Source: Kudoa neothunni
Taxonomy: Eukaryota > Cnidaria
Length of the DNA: 64,000 nucleotides
Direction: 5' to 3'
NCBI GenBank assembly: GCA_964304625.1
Contig: OZ199839.1
Location: 10,850,001 to 10,914,000, forward strand
The notes beneath the pieces were generated by a model. It did no database searches. It was not told the DNA's origin and saw only the letters and a list, made by a program, of their open reading frames with translations. A program made the translations under genes and the position numbers. Positions 1 to 12,832 of the stretch are shown here, in pieces; position 1 is the stretch's first letter, and each line of letters starts with the position of its first letter.

Positions 1-968
1 AATGATTTTTCATAACTTTTCGAAGTTTTAAATCCTTATCAGTAGCAATCGAGAGGATTTTTTTATCCAAGGAACAATTGATATCAGTTCATTAATGTAA
101 CAGTCAACTACCACTTCTGCCTCCTCAAATATTATAAATGCACTATTTAGGTTTGTCAGATCCATAGAGTCTTCAGAAACATTCAGGTACAAGGGAGCTC
201 TAAAATTAGAACATATAACTTTAATATTTTAAAATAATAAAAATAACAGCGAATCAAGTAATTTTTAGGTTGCGTCAATTGATAGATGTTCTGGAAAAAC
301 ATCCTTCACTTTTTCATCCACAAATACAATTGCACCAACTTGATTTGTTTCACCTGCTAGTATTCTAACATCACAGTTATAATCTTCCGTTAGTAATTTA
401 TAAAGGAAGTTCATATTAATCTTCAGTGTGGATATATATTCTTTAATATTATATATAGACTTCAATTTTATCATTTTACCGGTTTTCTTGTTGGATATCG
501 GATTGAATTAATTTTGTATTAGCGCACAAAGAAACTATTTCCGACACTATTTGATCACTACGATCAAATTTTCGTTGTGGAGGCAAAAAATTTAAAAAAT
601 GTTGGGTTTGTTTCATGATTGCGGCTTAAATTTAGTGATTTTACTTCGATCGTTTTAACGTCTGAACTTACTCTTAGTGACACATGAACGGGACATGTGT
701 TTTTAATGGTTTGTTTTTCTCGAATGCCTTTTGACTTGTCTCGATGCCGGCCACTAAAATAACAAACATATTTGACGGAGTAATAATTTAAGTTTTCGTT
801 GAATTTTTTCATGAGGACTCGTTTTATGTTTGATAGTTTTTTTGAGACACGCTTAATCGAGAAACAGCATGTTTGCTGTTCAAGCTTATGTATAAACTCT
901 TCAAATTGCGTAAACGAGTCAAATTTTTGGCCTACATCGAATATATCAATATAGGTTCTACTTGTCAT
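1..968 (-). pseudogene. ZSWIM3/MULE-like transposase-type gene, 5' part, cut by window edge
   Basis: Three exon-like blocks read on the minus strand (about 968-488, 434-263 and 200-1), separated by short GT-AG introns. The first block has the FAR1-like N-terminal domain of ZSWIM1/3 proteins and Mutator-like transposases: an F-x-SF-x-x-F start, a VKYVC strand, then CPVHVSLR and a conserved H. The second leads to the LSIDAT strand that holds the first catalytic Asp of a MULE DDE domain. The third contains APLYLNVSED and a TDKD motif where the family has (A)DKD. The frame must shift twice, near 590-605 after an LPPQRK-type motif and near 55-65 in a run of seven T on the plus strand; both places are homopolymers, so assembly error is as likely as decay. 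Family call is from motif memory, moderately sure. The C-terminal SWIM finger would lie beyond the left edge. Confidence 0.55.
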
Positions 969-1471
969 TTTCCGTACATGTGCCGCAAATATTTTATTTT
1001 AATTTTACAAATTTTAATTTTTAAATTATTATTCATTAATATTCACTTAACTATTGGTTACATGAGACAAGTGTAACATTTTAACTTTCTAATTTTCTTT
1101 AAACTAAACATAGTTTTTCCATTATTAGTGGAAAAGTCATTCAAAAAATACTGTAACATAAATAGATATTTTAGAAGCTCAGAATATGTTAAAACAATAT
1201 ATAAAATTACAGACTTGAACTAATAGTAATTTTGGAGAAATTCCTTGTCGAGTCAATAGACAGCCCCGGCAAGAGATTATACGTTAGCGTGTCAATATCT
1301 ATTGTCTGTTTTTATCGATGGATATTAAAAATTAACATTTTTTACTCATCATTCCATCCGAAACAGCGTTATGTGGAACACATTCTAATCTTGCTCGCCT
1401 TATGCAAGACTTCCATGTATACGTGTCCAGTAAAACCAACAAAAATAATCTAGATATAAAATTAATCAATA
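969..1471. other. No gene seen
   Basis: AT-rich stretch with only short random ORFs. I see no splice-linked coding signal or repeat here. Confidence 0.5.
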
Positions 1472-1479
1472 TTATATTG

Positions 1480-2499
1480 CAGGGGTGGTCTGACTTGGCT
1501 AGATGGGGAACCGATTTTAAGGTTGCTCAAATTTTCAGGAGACACAAGGCATTAACATCATTTATATACCTCTTCTTGATTTAAAACTTACATTATTAGA
1601 GTATTTTTGGTAAATATTATGATAAAAAGTCGTAGTATTATAAATATAGGTTGTTTTTTTCTTATTCAGTGAATTGATGAAAAACTTCCAAATAATTTGT
1701 ATAGGTATAATTTATGATGGTTTTTTCCAACAAAGTAAATTTGTAGTTAATGATCCAAGAAACTTTTTCTCTGTGAAAAAGGTCGCAAATGTAATAAAAT
1801 ATTTGTCATATTTGATCATGTTTGATAGTCTGACAGAGTAAAATTAAATATTTACGAATAAAGTAATAACACAAGAATTTAATGCTTTCGTTTTTTTGGA
1901 AATTATTTATAATGTTACAAGTTTTTTATGTTTCCGCATTATCAATGAACTGACGGTAATCCTGTCTGCATGATGTTAGCGCTCTACTAATTAGTTCCAT
2001 CAGGTATTTGTTTGTGAGGAAGGGATCCGTGATGCTTCGATTTTACTAATTTCATCGTTGAATAAATAGACTCACAAAAATATTTTGTTAAGGAGATAGA
2101 AATAAGATTGAGATTTTTTTTAATTTTGAATATTTAGTTTCTGGAACATATTTTCAAAAATTGCTCGGTTAGTTGAAATTACGAATCATCTTTAAAGCTT
2201 TAATTCGTGTTTTATTCTTTCGATATCTATCACGCTGGTAATGGATGAACATTAGTTCTAACTGTATTTCCTAATAAAACTAATATTAATTCTAATTTGC
2301 GTCAAATGTTAAAACTACATGGTAGTTTGTAACTATGTTTTCTAATCAAAAATATATTCTAGTTTATGAGTAAAGATTTCATCTCTCCACTTGATTAAAC
2401 AGTTTAAACTTTGTACGTTTGTGAATAAACGTTCTGGTGAATTAAAAGTCTTTTTCAAGAGTCATATGTGGCTCGAGAGCCATTGTTTGGCCACCCCTG
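1480..2499. mobile_element. Non-autonomous hAT element with perfect 8-bp target duplication
   Basis: Starts CAGGGGTGGTC and ends GGCCACCCCTG, an inverted terminal repeat of the hAT (Charlie/Tip-like) type. It is flanked on both sides by the identical 8-mer TTATATTG (1472-1479 and 2500-2507), the target-site size hAT transposases make. The right end continues inward as a hAT-like GGCTCTCGAGCC stem. The 1,020-bp interior has no convincing transposase reading frame, so it was probably mobilised in trans. The perfect duplication suggests a fairly young insertion, although the inner parts of the two ends differ. Confidence 0.88.
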
Positions 2500-2507
2500 T
2501 TATATTG

Positions 2508-2889
2508 GGTTATATCAAAAACAGGGGTGATCAATATTAGCAATAGGACAATATTAGAATTAATACCATTCCGTTTCTATTTGGGTATGGACCAAGGTAA
2601 TTGTTATTGTATATATTTATGTAATTAATCATTTATTTTGGAATTGTTTTCTGATACTAGTAGTAACTTAAAAATAAACAAGATCGAAAATCGAGGTATT
2701 GACTTAATGCACCCAACATATCTAATTATCTCATCATTATCCACGCTATCTAAATGCTTGGGACTTTCCACATCCCACCAGAAGCATTCACTAGACGTTC
2801 AAAATTTCTATGCCCAGCCAAAATTCTTCCAAGTCCCACCGGTGGAGGTTTCCCCCAGGTTGCGAAACACTGTCTTAGTTTTTATGTTT
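2508..2889. other. No gene seen; GGGGTGATC hAT-end-like scrap near 2522
   Basis: Directly after the hAT target duplication a second CAGGGGTGATC motif appears, similar to a hAT terminus, but I find no partner end. The rest is unassigned AT-rich sequence. Confidence 0.3.
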
Positions 2890-4440
2890 GCTATATAGGG
2901 GCATAACCGGCATCTTTTTTCGCCCTTTCTATAACAGTTTGATGGTTCCATATGCGAAAGGTCACTATTTTCATTACCGTATATTTCAACAATTTCATCA
3001 ACCCAATTGTGTAAATATTAACGTCTTGTACGGTTTTTATATTATAGTTTAAATTCATTAAATTTTTCAAAATATACAACCATTGAGTTATAACCAGCAA
3101 TATCAATAATGTTATAGAATATTGTAAGTGGCCACCTCAGAGTTCTTCTCCTCACAATGTAGAATCGAATAAGTTGATCGAATACATCTACTCCAACCTT
3201 AGTTTGGTTATAGTAATGTACTATTTCGAGTTTCCCATCTTCCTCAATGTTCTTGTCGTTGTGTAGAGAACTGAGAAACAAAACAGACTTATTTGGCTTT
3301 TCGCAAAACGTAACAAGTGTGATTCTGTCATGGAAAAGAAACTGAGATCCAACTCCTTTTTTATTCTGTTGAAAGCACGTAGGTAAAAATTTACGGGACA
3401 TTCTCATAGTTCCAACTAGGGCTGTCTTACGGCCTCTTAAATATTTTGTCAGATTTAAACTTGTGAAAAAACTGTCAGTAATTATAGTTCTACCTTTATC
3501 TAGATAAAAGTTTGCGAGCTCTCTGACAACTCGTCCCCTGATTTACCTCGGGATTATTTGATGATCTTCCTGTATAAATTTGGACATTACACAAGTAAGC
3601 ATTGTTGGTATCTGTTAGGACTCAAATCTTGATGCCATACTTTCCTGGTTTACTCGGTATATAAGTTTTGAAATTCACACGACCCCTTGTTGTGAAAAGC
3701 TGTTCACCCACTGTTAATTGCCCAGATTTTATGTAATTATTTCGGCAAGTATTGTTAAATGAATCCCATACAAAACTAATTGGTGAGTCCTTTCACTGAG
3801 GGTCACGCTTTACGCGATCATCAAAACGAATATTTTCAGAGGTAATTCTATTTCTTCGACACGACATTACTATAAAATATATAAATGTTATTTTCACATA
3901 TTTATATTTAAATTTTATTAAATATAGGTTATTTCCGTAAAAACAGCAAACCTTTTTCTTTATTCTATAACACCTGTAATGAAGAGTTTTCGTTTTTCAT
4001 TATTCCAAGATATACATTAGTACCTATCCATTTCCAAACATCAAAATCGTTAAGTTTTATTTTATTGTTTCTCTTTTCCATAAAATTGTTTGTCGAAATT
4101 ATAATTTTTGCAATAATATCATATTCAATAAAACTTTTGAATGAAGTCAATGGAGAAAATATTTTTTCCTTAACTTCATTTGGGATTCTATATTTGTAAT
4201 TTGGTACAATGATGTGGTTATGTATTTTAACTGCCTTAGTTGGTATTTTCGACTCCCGTTTTATTCATTTTTCTCTTGAGATTGTTCAATCTCAGAAATA
4301 TTCTCCAAATTGCTTAAAACTATAGCTTCAATAATTTTATCAATTTCTTCATCAGAAGAAAGATTCTCATCCATGCTGGAATCTTCTGAATTTTTCATAA
4401 TCACTTTTATTGCATCATCAAGGATTAACATTCACACAGA
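2890..4440 (-). pseudogene. piggyBac transposase relic (DDE_Tnp_1_7), subfamily 1
   Basis: Minus-strand pieces follow the piggyBac order. An N-terminal helical part with WKWIGTNVYLGI (4150-3965) is followed by an RGRVNFKTYIPSKPGKYGIK motif (about 3720-3630), DSFFTSLNLTKYL (about 3480-3440), and VGVDVFDQLIRFY plus RWPLTIFYNIIDIAGYN (3250-3080). In the first catalytic block the family reads T-V-D-E-Q; here it reads T-V-G-E-Q, so the first Asp of the DDD triad is lost. The frame is broken several times. Palindromic GGGTCCATTGGACCC-type blocks at 4764-4778 and 4949-4963 may be remains of its upstream end. I could not place both TTAA termini. Confidence 0.8.
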
Positions 4441-4759
4441 TTAGCAGCCACACGGGGGCGACAAAAGATTAGTCTGTTATTATCCTTAATAATAACTATT
4501 CCTAGATATTCAACGTAAAAAACAATAGTTTTGTTTATAATAAATTATATTGTAATTAAAAATTTTAGAAATTATGGTGAAGTATGCAACAACTTATAAT
4601 TTTTAAACATGGCTTGAAAAAAACAAACAAAAATGCAATTATCTAGAGATATTTTCTTTCGTTAATGTCAAATCTGGATTTATAGGTTTTTTTATTACAA
4701 ATATTTCGTTTTATAATTGTTTTTATTTGATTAAAAGCGTTAATTGTCAAGTTATTCTA

Positions 4760-4965
4760 TTGGGTCCATTGGACCCAGTTTGTACATAAGGGGGTGTAAT
4801 TTTTTTCGATTAAATAAAAAACCACACAGATGTTGTTTGATCATATGAATACGAATAAAAATACAACAAAAATATTTAGGAAGCTTCACTATATTTTGAC
4901 TTTCTGACTTCATTGAGAGAGCCATAATATAAGCAACAATCATGCTCTGGGTCCAATGGACCCAG
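4760..4965. repeat. Two copies of a GGGTCC-ATTGGACCC palindrome, ~185 bp apart
   Basis: Both sites carry the same inverted hexamer pair around an AT core (CTGGGTCCATTGGACCCAG and its near-identical twin). Similar GGGGTC/GACCCC hairpins occur just inside the TTAA ends of other piggyBac elements in this window (12883-12895, 14861-14870, 43966-43980, 6630-6646). I read the pair as sub-terminal piggyBac repeats, possibly of a small derivative; this is inference. Confidence 0.4.
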
Positions 4966-5291
4966 AGCGTAGGTACAGGTGTTGAGTATGGGAAATTAAA
5001 TCGTCGTGATAATTGGTGAGAAATAGTTAATAAATACTAGTAGTTTTTAAACTTCTGTTGATGATTTCATTGAACCCAAAAAAAATTACGTGAAATAAAT
5101 TAATATTAAACATTTCAAATAGAAAAATTTTATTAAAAATAATTAAAATGCAAAAATTCCACGGAAATCATTAAAAATTAAAAGTGATAAGTCAATACCG
5201 TAGTAGCTTGATGGTTTAATAATATTTATTTCAAGTAAAATATTTTTACTTCAAAAGTCCAGTAGAATTAATGCTAAATAATATTTTTGGA

Positions 5292-6666
5292 TTAACCGTC
5301 GAAAAACCGTGTGTCGGAAGCTTCAGTATGTGCCCTTGGGGTCGTTTTTGAACGCATCATTATTTTCTTATTTTATTGTGAAAATGACCCCAAAAGTTAT
5401 TCTTGTAATTATTACTCACCACACAGCTATATTAATCGATTAGAAATTTGTTTTAGTGGGAATAAAAATGAGAAAAATGTAATTAATTCTTCGATTAAAA
5501 ATTATAAATATCTGCATAAAAACGCTTGTTATTCTGTGTTTCAAATATATGTTTTATTGCATTTACATTATTGATGTTTTGTGGAGGTAAAATAAAATGG
5601 TTCAAACGAATATAGAAAAGAGATGAACGCAAGCGAACATACAAGATATCCGGCATGATTCCCGGGAAAGTCATTAATCACAAAATTGAAAGTAGGATTA
5701 AGTATGGATCATAGTTGTAAGATTTGAGTACGTCTATACATTTAAAATAAATAAATTTAATATGAAAATTAAAAATGAATTTATTTAAAAATAAATCACA
5801 TCAATTTCGTGGTTTCATAAAGAGAAAGCAAGTTTCTTCAATGATAACATCAATCGGTTTCTAAACTACATGTCTGGCAATAAAATAGTTTTTTGAATCT
5901 GTGAGACGAGAAAATAGGTTCCTTGTAGATATAGCACCGTATATTAGTTTGTTATTAATATTTCGTTAACAAAATGTACATCGTGATCGTTTGCGTGGAT
6001 CAATGATTTCTGTGGAATAGACGTTTCGCCAATATCCATACATTTATTAAATAGTTCTGAACTATATTTTAAATGCAAATAATAACGACCCTTGAAAGTC
6101 TGGCGCACATATTCATCCATAAGTTACGGTGCCCCTCCCGAAGTTGATACACGTATACTGTAATTTAGTCCCAAATTATTGATATCGTTATCAAAAGACG
6201 TTCATAAATATAAATTCCTTCTTAAATTAAAAATATAAAATGAAATAATATACTTTGCTTCCCCTAACGTTTAAAACACATATAGCCGATAAATCTAAAT
6301 TTAATCTTATTGAGTCATCGTAATCCTTGGATAGGAAAAGGAAAACCTACAATTTACACATTTATTTAACGTTTAATATATATTAATTGGGATAATTTGT
6401 CGTTTTTTATTTTTATCTATTGATAATTTTAACATGGAGTTATAGTATGAAGTATGTGGGAGTATGGAGAACATGTGTTCAATTATACAAGCATTTTTTC
6501 TAGGATAAATTCTAATATTTTTCAAAAATTTTACTTTATTTAGTATATGAATGTAATTAATATGATTAATTGAATTTTACACTGAAGTCTATGAGGTTTT
6601 CATTTATAAAAATAAGATTTACCGAAAATGGGGTCTCGATAGACCCAAAAGTCCTGGGAGGGTTAA
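5292..6666. mobile_element. Candidate non-autonomous piggyBac-derived element with TTAA ends
   Basis: Left end reads TTAACCGTC with GGGGTCG about 45 bp inside; right end reads GGGGTCTCGATAGACCC then GGGAGGGTTAA. This matches the organisation of the better preserved element at 12833-14886 (TTAACCCTC plus a GGGGTC block). The ~1.37-kb interior shows no transposase motif. The left terminal C3 triplet is imperfect (ACCGTC instead of ACCCTC), so the pairing of the two ends is not certain. Confidence 0.45.
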
Positions 6667-6760
6667 CGGAGTAAAAGTAATTATGATAAAGTATACGATT
6701 TAAATTACCGTATATAATAATGGATATAAATAAAATTTAAAAAATAACTTTTAATTCTAG

Positions 6761-7002
6761 GAAACAATACTTACTGGATCATCAGATATTTCTTTGAAGA
6801 TTATGGGTCACGACTAAAAAAAGTTGGAAACATCGCCTTCGAGGAAACTAAAACAAATAACCAAAACAGAAGTGAAATGAAAAGACAAACGATGGACTCG
6901 GGAAACGTAGACATTGTGGTGTTTGTAACAGATCTCCCTAAAAGCGATGCAGCACAAGATGTAGTACGTGCTACCAATTCAATTGTTATAAATGTTGAAT
7001 AA
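6761..7002 (+). CDS. Orphan terminal exon of an unrecognised gene
   Basis: After a good acceptor (TTAATTCTAG) a single frame stays open for 242 nt to a TAA, giving about 80 residues beginning NNTYWIIRYFFEDYGSRLKK and ending SIVINVE. The length is unusual for noncoding DNA this AT-rich. A short open segment just upstream (about 6680-6709, ending at a GTATAT donor) would join it in frame across a 51-bp intron, the window's usual intron size. Further upstream the frame closes at the TTAA end of the neighbouring piggyBac-type element, so the gene may have been cut by that insertion. I recognise no domain and do not propose a function. Confidence 0.4.
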
Positions 7003-8414
7003 AGTTAATATTATTTAAAAAACGTTTTACTGAACAATTCTTTTTTTCGCAGTATAGATCAATGTTTTTTAAGGGATAGACACAGTGTCCACCTCCATCT
7101 ATTCACGTAAATTTTGTATCCCTGGGTATCGGAAGGTTAGTTAATAGCAAAGTGGTAGTGCGTGTTGTAATCAGACAGATTAAAACGTTAGAATATAAGC
7201 ACTGTGTCCGTATATTTCATTGAAATCATCTGCTTATGTTGCGCTTTCAGTGATTAAATCCACTGCGGACGGTTCTATTTTTATTTCATTAAATCAGTTC
7301 AGAAAGTTAGGCTGATATTGACGAGCTTTGTACGTGTTCGTGAGAAAGAGTCCACTCAAGTTTATGTCGGTTCAAGAGATATTAATTTGGGTAATAAAAA
7401 TTAATTTACGTAAATTTTCTTCTATCCCTATATCATTCTTGATCTCCCCTAAAAATTGGAGCAATAACTTTCTGGACCGGGCCAGAATTCGGCTTTGAAT
7501 AAATCTTGGGATTAAAAAAATTCTTTTTAGATAACACTTTAAGATTATTTTAATAATTCAGGGATGCAATAAAATATGAATCTGACTTTAAATTATTTGG
7601 TGTTAATGTCGGGTCACGAAATTATTAATCGAACGACAGGATTGGTACCCCCGTGCATAGAAATGATCATGATTCGAAATTTAAAATCAAAATAGTCTGG
7701 ACTATGATGTTTAATAATTTTATTTTGAGTGTTTATGCGTGTTAATTTGAAATATTAGTACATTTTTTTAATCTTTAAAAAAAATTCTTCAATGCTTAAT
7801 ATTCTCCTAAGGAAAACTGGGAAATTCGCGCTAGTAAATATTAAATGAATAATGCCAATAATCTAAAAGAATTTTTGTTGGAAATATAAAATATTGGTTG
7901 AATACGATAATATGATAAGTTTATAAACATATATGTTACATTTTATGTTAATAAAACTGAAATTCTCATAAAAAACGAATATACAAATTAAGAAAATATT
8001 TTTCGATTAGTTTAATATTGGAGCCTTTTGTTGAGAAAGAGATGATATCAAAGATCTAGTTTTATAAAGTATTATTTGATGGTTTCATTAAAATCCAAAT
8101 CATCATAAATAAATAAAATATACAGAAGTTAATATACATTTTACATTGAAATTATGCTGAATTTCATTAGGATGAAAAATTAATAACGCATGACAAATTA
8201 TTTAATATTTTATTGATTCTTCCGTAAAAATAATTTATATTATTTATTTAATATAGAATTATTAAAAAGTAAGATACTTATGATGTTTATTATATTAACA
8301 AAATATAATCGTAAATAATGAATAACGTCGTGAATGAACTATATATTCGATAACAATGTTTAAACACACATCGACAAAAAGCGTTTATAATAGCTAATTA
8401 CGTAGTTTCTTGAT
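7003..8414. other. No gene seen; one short shared terminus-like motif
   Basis: AT-rich noncoding sequence upstream of Kunitz gene A. At 7823-7836 it carries AATTCGCGCTAGTA, which recurs exactly at 22690-22703 (see findings). Otherwise nothing assignable. Confidence 0.4.
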
Positions 8415-9789
8415 ATGTTGATTATTTTAATATTTTTTGCTTTATTAGAGATAATATCCTTAGGTAAACTAAAATTAATATCATATTTTAATTTAAATAA
8501 ACAATAGAAAGGGCATTGGATTCTTATGAATTAGATTATGGAGCTCCTCCAACTTGGATGTCTCCAACGGATCAAAAAGCTGCCGTAGTTGATCGATGGT
8601 ACGTCGACAAAGCTACTGCTACGTGCAAAAAATTCCAATATTTAGGTTCTTTAGGAAATTTTAACAACTTTGTGTCGAAAGCCGTTTGTCAGTATCATTG
8701 TAAATTATATGATATAAATTTTTTTAATTTTATTATTAGTAAAATTCACACCTGAAGAGCAGTCCAAAGCGTGTGGATTAGGTAAACCTATTGGTCTTTG
8801 CACAGTAGATGAAGCAAAAAGAGAAGAGAGGTGGTATTTTAAAAAGACAGAGAATGGTGGCACCAATACCTACTCATGCGAAATGTTTAAATATTCTGGT
8901 TGCGGAGGAAACGCCAATAATTTTAAGAGTGTGGAAGATTGCAAAAATGCTTGTAACAGTAATTAAGTTTGAATAAATCTGTTCATAATATTATATCACT
9001 AAATTAATTAATTATATTCAGATAAAGAGAATGGTGGTGTAGATACAAATGACCAAGTTAGCATCCTTACTGCAACACCTAACAAGTTTGACTGCCTTTT
9101 TAATGCTGAAGTAGATAACGCTACTCCTAAAATGGGAGTTGTACTACACAAAGACAAAAAAAGATGCGTTTACGCTGCTGTTGGCCTTGATGCAAAGAGA
9201 GGGTTTTTTAAGGAACTACCAAAATGCGTAGATACATGCATAAGTATTAAATTTCGATGATAGGTATGTGATGATAATAATAAATAGCGGAGTTTGTTGC
9301 TGCTTGCAGTGCAAGTGAACCATATCAAGAACCATCTGACATTGTTATAAACAATGAAATAGATGTTCAAGAATACTTTTATTTTGACAAAAAAAACAAT
9401 GTATGTCGTCCCTTCTACTCAAAAAAAGACCGCGGAGAATCAGTTAAAATTGACGATGGTTCACAAAATATATTTAGTTCTGCCGAGATATGTGCGAGTT
9501 TTTGTCCCGCTAGTATTCTATTATAATCAAATTTTCAGTATTATATATTTAATCGAATTTAGCTGGTCATCTTGGTGATCTGAAAGCGGTTGAAGTGTGC
9601 AAACAAGAAAAAGCTGGTGTGTGGAAAGAAGGCGAGAAATACAAATTAAGTAGACACTACTATGAATCTACTTCGAGCTCGTGCAAACCGTTTGATTTCA
9701 ACGGAAAAGAGATGAATTTGAATAACTTTAAATCCTCAGATGTCTGCGACAAAATTTGCAAGACACCTTTAGCTGCTAGTGGTGATTAA
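8415..9789 (+). CDS. Kunitz gene A: secreted protein with five Kunitz-like modules
   Basis: Six exons (8415-8463, 8508-8699, 8740-8958, 9022-9243, 9288-9512, 9563-9789) splice in frame to 377 residues; introns are 40-63 bp and all phase 1. Exon 1 encodes a hydrophobic signal peptide (MLIILIFFALLEIIS). Each other exon encodes one Kunitz (BPTI-type) module. Cysteines in family order: module 1 keeps only C3 and C5; module 2 has all six (spacing 8 between C1 and C2, long C2-C3 loop, then YSGCGGNANNF); modules 3, 4 and 5 keep C1, C3, C5 and C6 and lack C2 and C4. In module 2 the residue after C2 (P1) is Thr. Kunitz domains usually block serine proteases through the C2 loop, so most of these modules should not act that way. 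Secretion is predicted; the target is unknown. No acidic tail, unlike genes B-D. Confidence 0.85.
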
Positions 9790-10089
9790 TTTGAAAAGAT
9801 TTCTTAGTTTAAAATCAACACTTATAAAAGTTAAATACATTTTAAATAGAATTTAATGAGGTTTAATTAATTACTTTTTCTCTTTTTGCATTTAATTGTA
9901 CAGTATTTCTCGATCAAGTTGCAAACCGTTCGCATATTTTATCATGATGGCCATTTGAAATGAAGAAATGTAGAGTCAGCATGGAAGGTACTTGCGAAAT
10001 TAAATATTGTCTCTAATTGACACGAAAAAATAATGAAACATCTGTAGGTTCAAAAATAATTCTAAGTGTTAATTTTTTTCGTAGAACAG

Positions 10090-10480
10090 CATAAAAGGAT
10101 GACTTGGAATGTTTAAAATGACTTTGGCAACATGTCGATGAAATCTCAACCGGGCTTTTCTCAATGCATCCAATCAAGCCTTTATTATTTTTTCGTTATT
10201 TTCTTTTTTCTATGGATTAGTTGAGAAAAAATATCTTCGATAGAATTAAAAAACGGAGAATGTAGAGGAAGTAACAATAATTTCTTCTCACTGTTTACAA
10301 TGAACGTTCCCATAATTTCGGGGTTTTATGATTCTTTACCCATCATTTTACTGTAAAGTTCAAGTGATTTGTAATTTGATTGAACATGTTTGCAGCTTAA
10401 TTGAGCATAAGGACAAAATACTCGATATTGTGTTACCCCGTAATGCGTCGTAGCGCAGTGTTTCCCTGCCTCACCACACT
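10090..10480 (-). pseudogene. Tc1/mariner (IS630-type) transposase C-terminal relic
   Basis: On the minus strand a broken frame reads LLLPLHSPFFNSIEDIFSQL, matching the LPPYSPFLNPIEEVFS-type strand that carries the third catalytic acidic residue in Tc1/IS630 transposases. After a stop-interrupted basic stretch it continues EALRK-like (DALRKARLRFHRHV), again as in that family. Several frame breaks; N-terminal HTH not found. No terminal repeats located. Confidence 0.5.
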
Positions 10481-10743
10481 AAAATCCAAGTAATATTAAT
10501 GAAAACGTAGCTTTTAAACGTGTTTTTATGGGGTATCAATGTGGATAATTGAAACGAGTAGACTTGAAATATTGAAAAAAACAAATCCTTTTGGATATTG
10601 TAATATTTTTGAAAAACTCCGATATAATAGTTATTTTCTTCCGATATTAAAGAGGATTTCGTTATTTTTACATTTTACTGTTATAAAATTTTATAATATA
10701 TTAGATTTTTCTAAATATTAAACGTAATCCATCTACTATCTTA

Positions 10744-12676
10744 TCTATATATATATATAATCCTGTCTGTCTCTGTCTACAAGTGCGCTTGTGCCACGGA
10801 GAAACATGTTTTAAATACAGCTTTTAGTTCGAATTGAGTAGATGATACCATTAACAGAAATCTTTCATTTAATTAAAAGTACAAATATAGTCAATATCGT
10901 TATCAGAAGTAAGGTATTTTTGGCTGTTTACATCAATTAACAGATTTAAAGGTACCGGCATAATATTGATGTTTGTTAATTTCAGATTGGTACTCAATTA
11001 GAATGAACTTTTACTCATTGCGTACAAGGAGAATCTGCTAAATATGATGTATAACATTTATAAATGTTACATATGTCTGTTTGGGGTAATTTGAAGCATG
11101 ACTCAATTATTTACGTTTTGGATTCATTTTTCTAGCGTTATGGATATAGTTAAGCGAAAAAGATTATTATCATTTTAAATAAGACACATAATTCGAGATT
11201 AAAGTTGTTGCCATGTTGGAATTATTTGGGTTTCTATACGCATTATAAAAACGATGTAGGATGCGTGTAGAGTTTTCGAATAATTAAATTTTTGTGACAA
11301 TTTCTTAAATGAAAATTTCTTTTTCTCAAATATATCGGTTGAGATTTAAACTATATTCGTTTTTTCAAGGAGCATTTATTCATTTTTTGGTTTTCCTAAA
11401 CTTTCTTTCGAAACAGCTACCATAACTAATTCGATATGTTTCTATATTTGATGAGGCAATTTTTTTAATAATGTTTAAGTTCTTAATAACCAAATTATTC
11501 CCTATCCCCAGACCCTATGGTTTATATTCAAATCAATATATAATTTTCTTTTCTCTAAAAATAATTCATTATGATATAAAAGTTGCATGAAAGTATGTAA
11601 CACCTCATTCTATACGTAGTTTAAGAATTTACATTCGCGATTGCTGTTGCACAAAATACAGTCTCCCTTCAATACGTGTCATGTAAGTTAATAAGAAATT
11701 ATTGGTCTATTCGATCTAACCGATATTTTCACAAAGTATTCGTTAATTTAAGAATAATTCAATACAAATAAATTTTTTGGGGCAATCATATAGTACGTTT
11801 GTTTTTAAAAAGTATGTATTCCTTCGAGAAAACTAGTTGATATTTAAGCACTACTATAATTTTTCAACATCAAAACACCTTTACATTTTAAATTAACAAA
11901 ATACGATTAAATCTAATTTTTATATATTTGAACCAATAAGTATTTTTGTTAGAATGAAAGGTTTTATTTATTTAAAGATCAGGAAATTATGTTAAAATAG
12001 TGAATACGTAAGTTACCACTCACAGCTTATTAATACCTCGTTAACATCCTTTATAAAATTGCAAAAAAGGAGTAACAATTAATATTTTTATTTCTGACGC
12101 ACTATAGGGCGATTTTATTTTTCTTATCGTTTGTAGACTAATAATAAATTTTTTAACATGAAGGATTAATTTTTATTGTAAGATATTGAAAAGTACTGAA
12201 AGTCCTATTTAAATTACTTAATGATTTTGTTTAATAAATAAATAAACTTTAATCGTTAATTAAATTGCTCATAAAATTAAGGTCATTATATTTTTGGTAT
12301 TAATTTTTAAAATAAATTTAAAAATACTCTTTTATTTCCCTCAATACCTCTATTTATATTTGAATGGGAAATGCTTGCATAATTTTGTTTATCTAAATCA
12401 ACACATTGTAAAAATAATGAGAAGCTTTAAAATGCAACAATTAAAATAGAAAAATAAAATTTACAATGCTTAACGTTTTTAATTAGATTAAATCTTCCGT
12501 GGAATTTATTCATTCAAAAATAAAATTAACAGTTACAATTTTCCATCACACAGTACCCGGTAAAAATGGGAATTAGCGCGATTTACTTAAAAATCAACAA
12601 GGCTTTAGTCTGCACCAGGTTTTAACCTACTTGGCTGGGCAAGAAAGCTTTCGCGAAGCGGGGCTTTTGCATTAGT
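10744..12676 (+). mobile_element. Possible non-autonomous Helitron (weak)
   Basis: The left boundary reads TCTATATATATATATAATC followed by CTGTCTGTCTCTGTC, a 5' end often seen in arthropod and other animal Helitrons that begin TC. About 1.9 kb on, a GC-richer hairpin-like stretch (AAGCTTTCGCGAAGCGGGG-CTT) is followed by GCATTAGTT, which could be a decayed CTAGT terminus. No RepHel coding is visible. Helitrons leave no target duplication, so the evidence is only end-likeness. Confidence 0.25.
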
Positions 12677-12832
12677 TATTAACATATGACAAGGATACTA
12701 CTTCACCGCATATTTCTGGATGATTCCGATGCCAATGTTGCTATAATCTCTTGAAACAGAGGGATCTTCTTCATCAGTCAAAATATCAATATTATCTTAA
12801 GCCTCGAGGTAACGTCCAAAACTCAACTGTGC

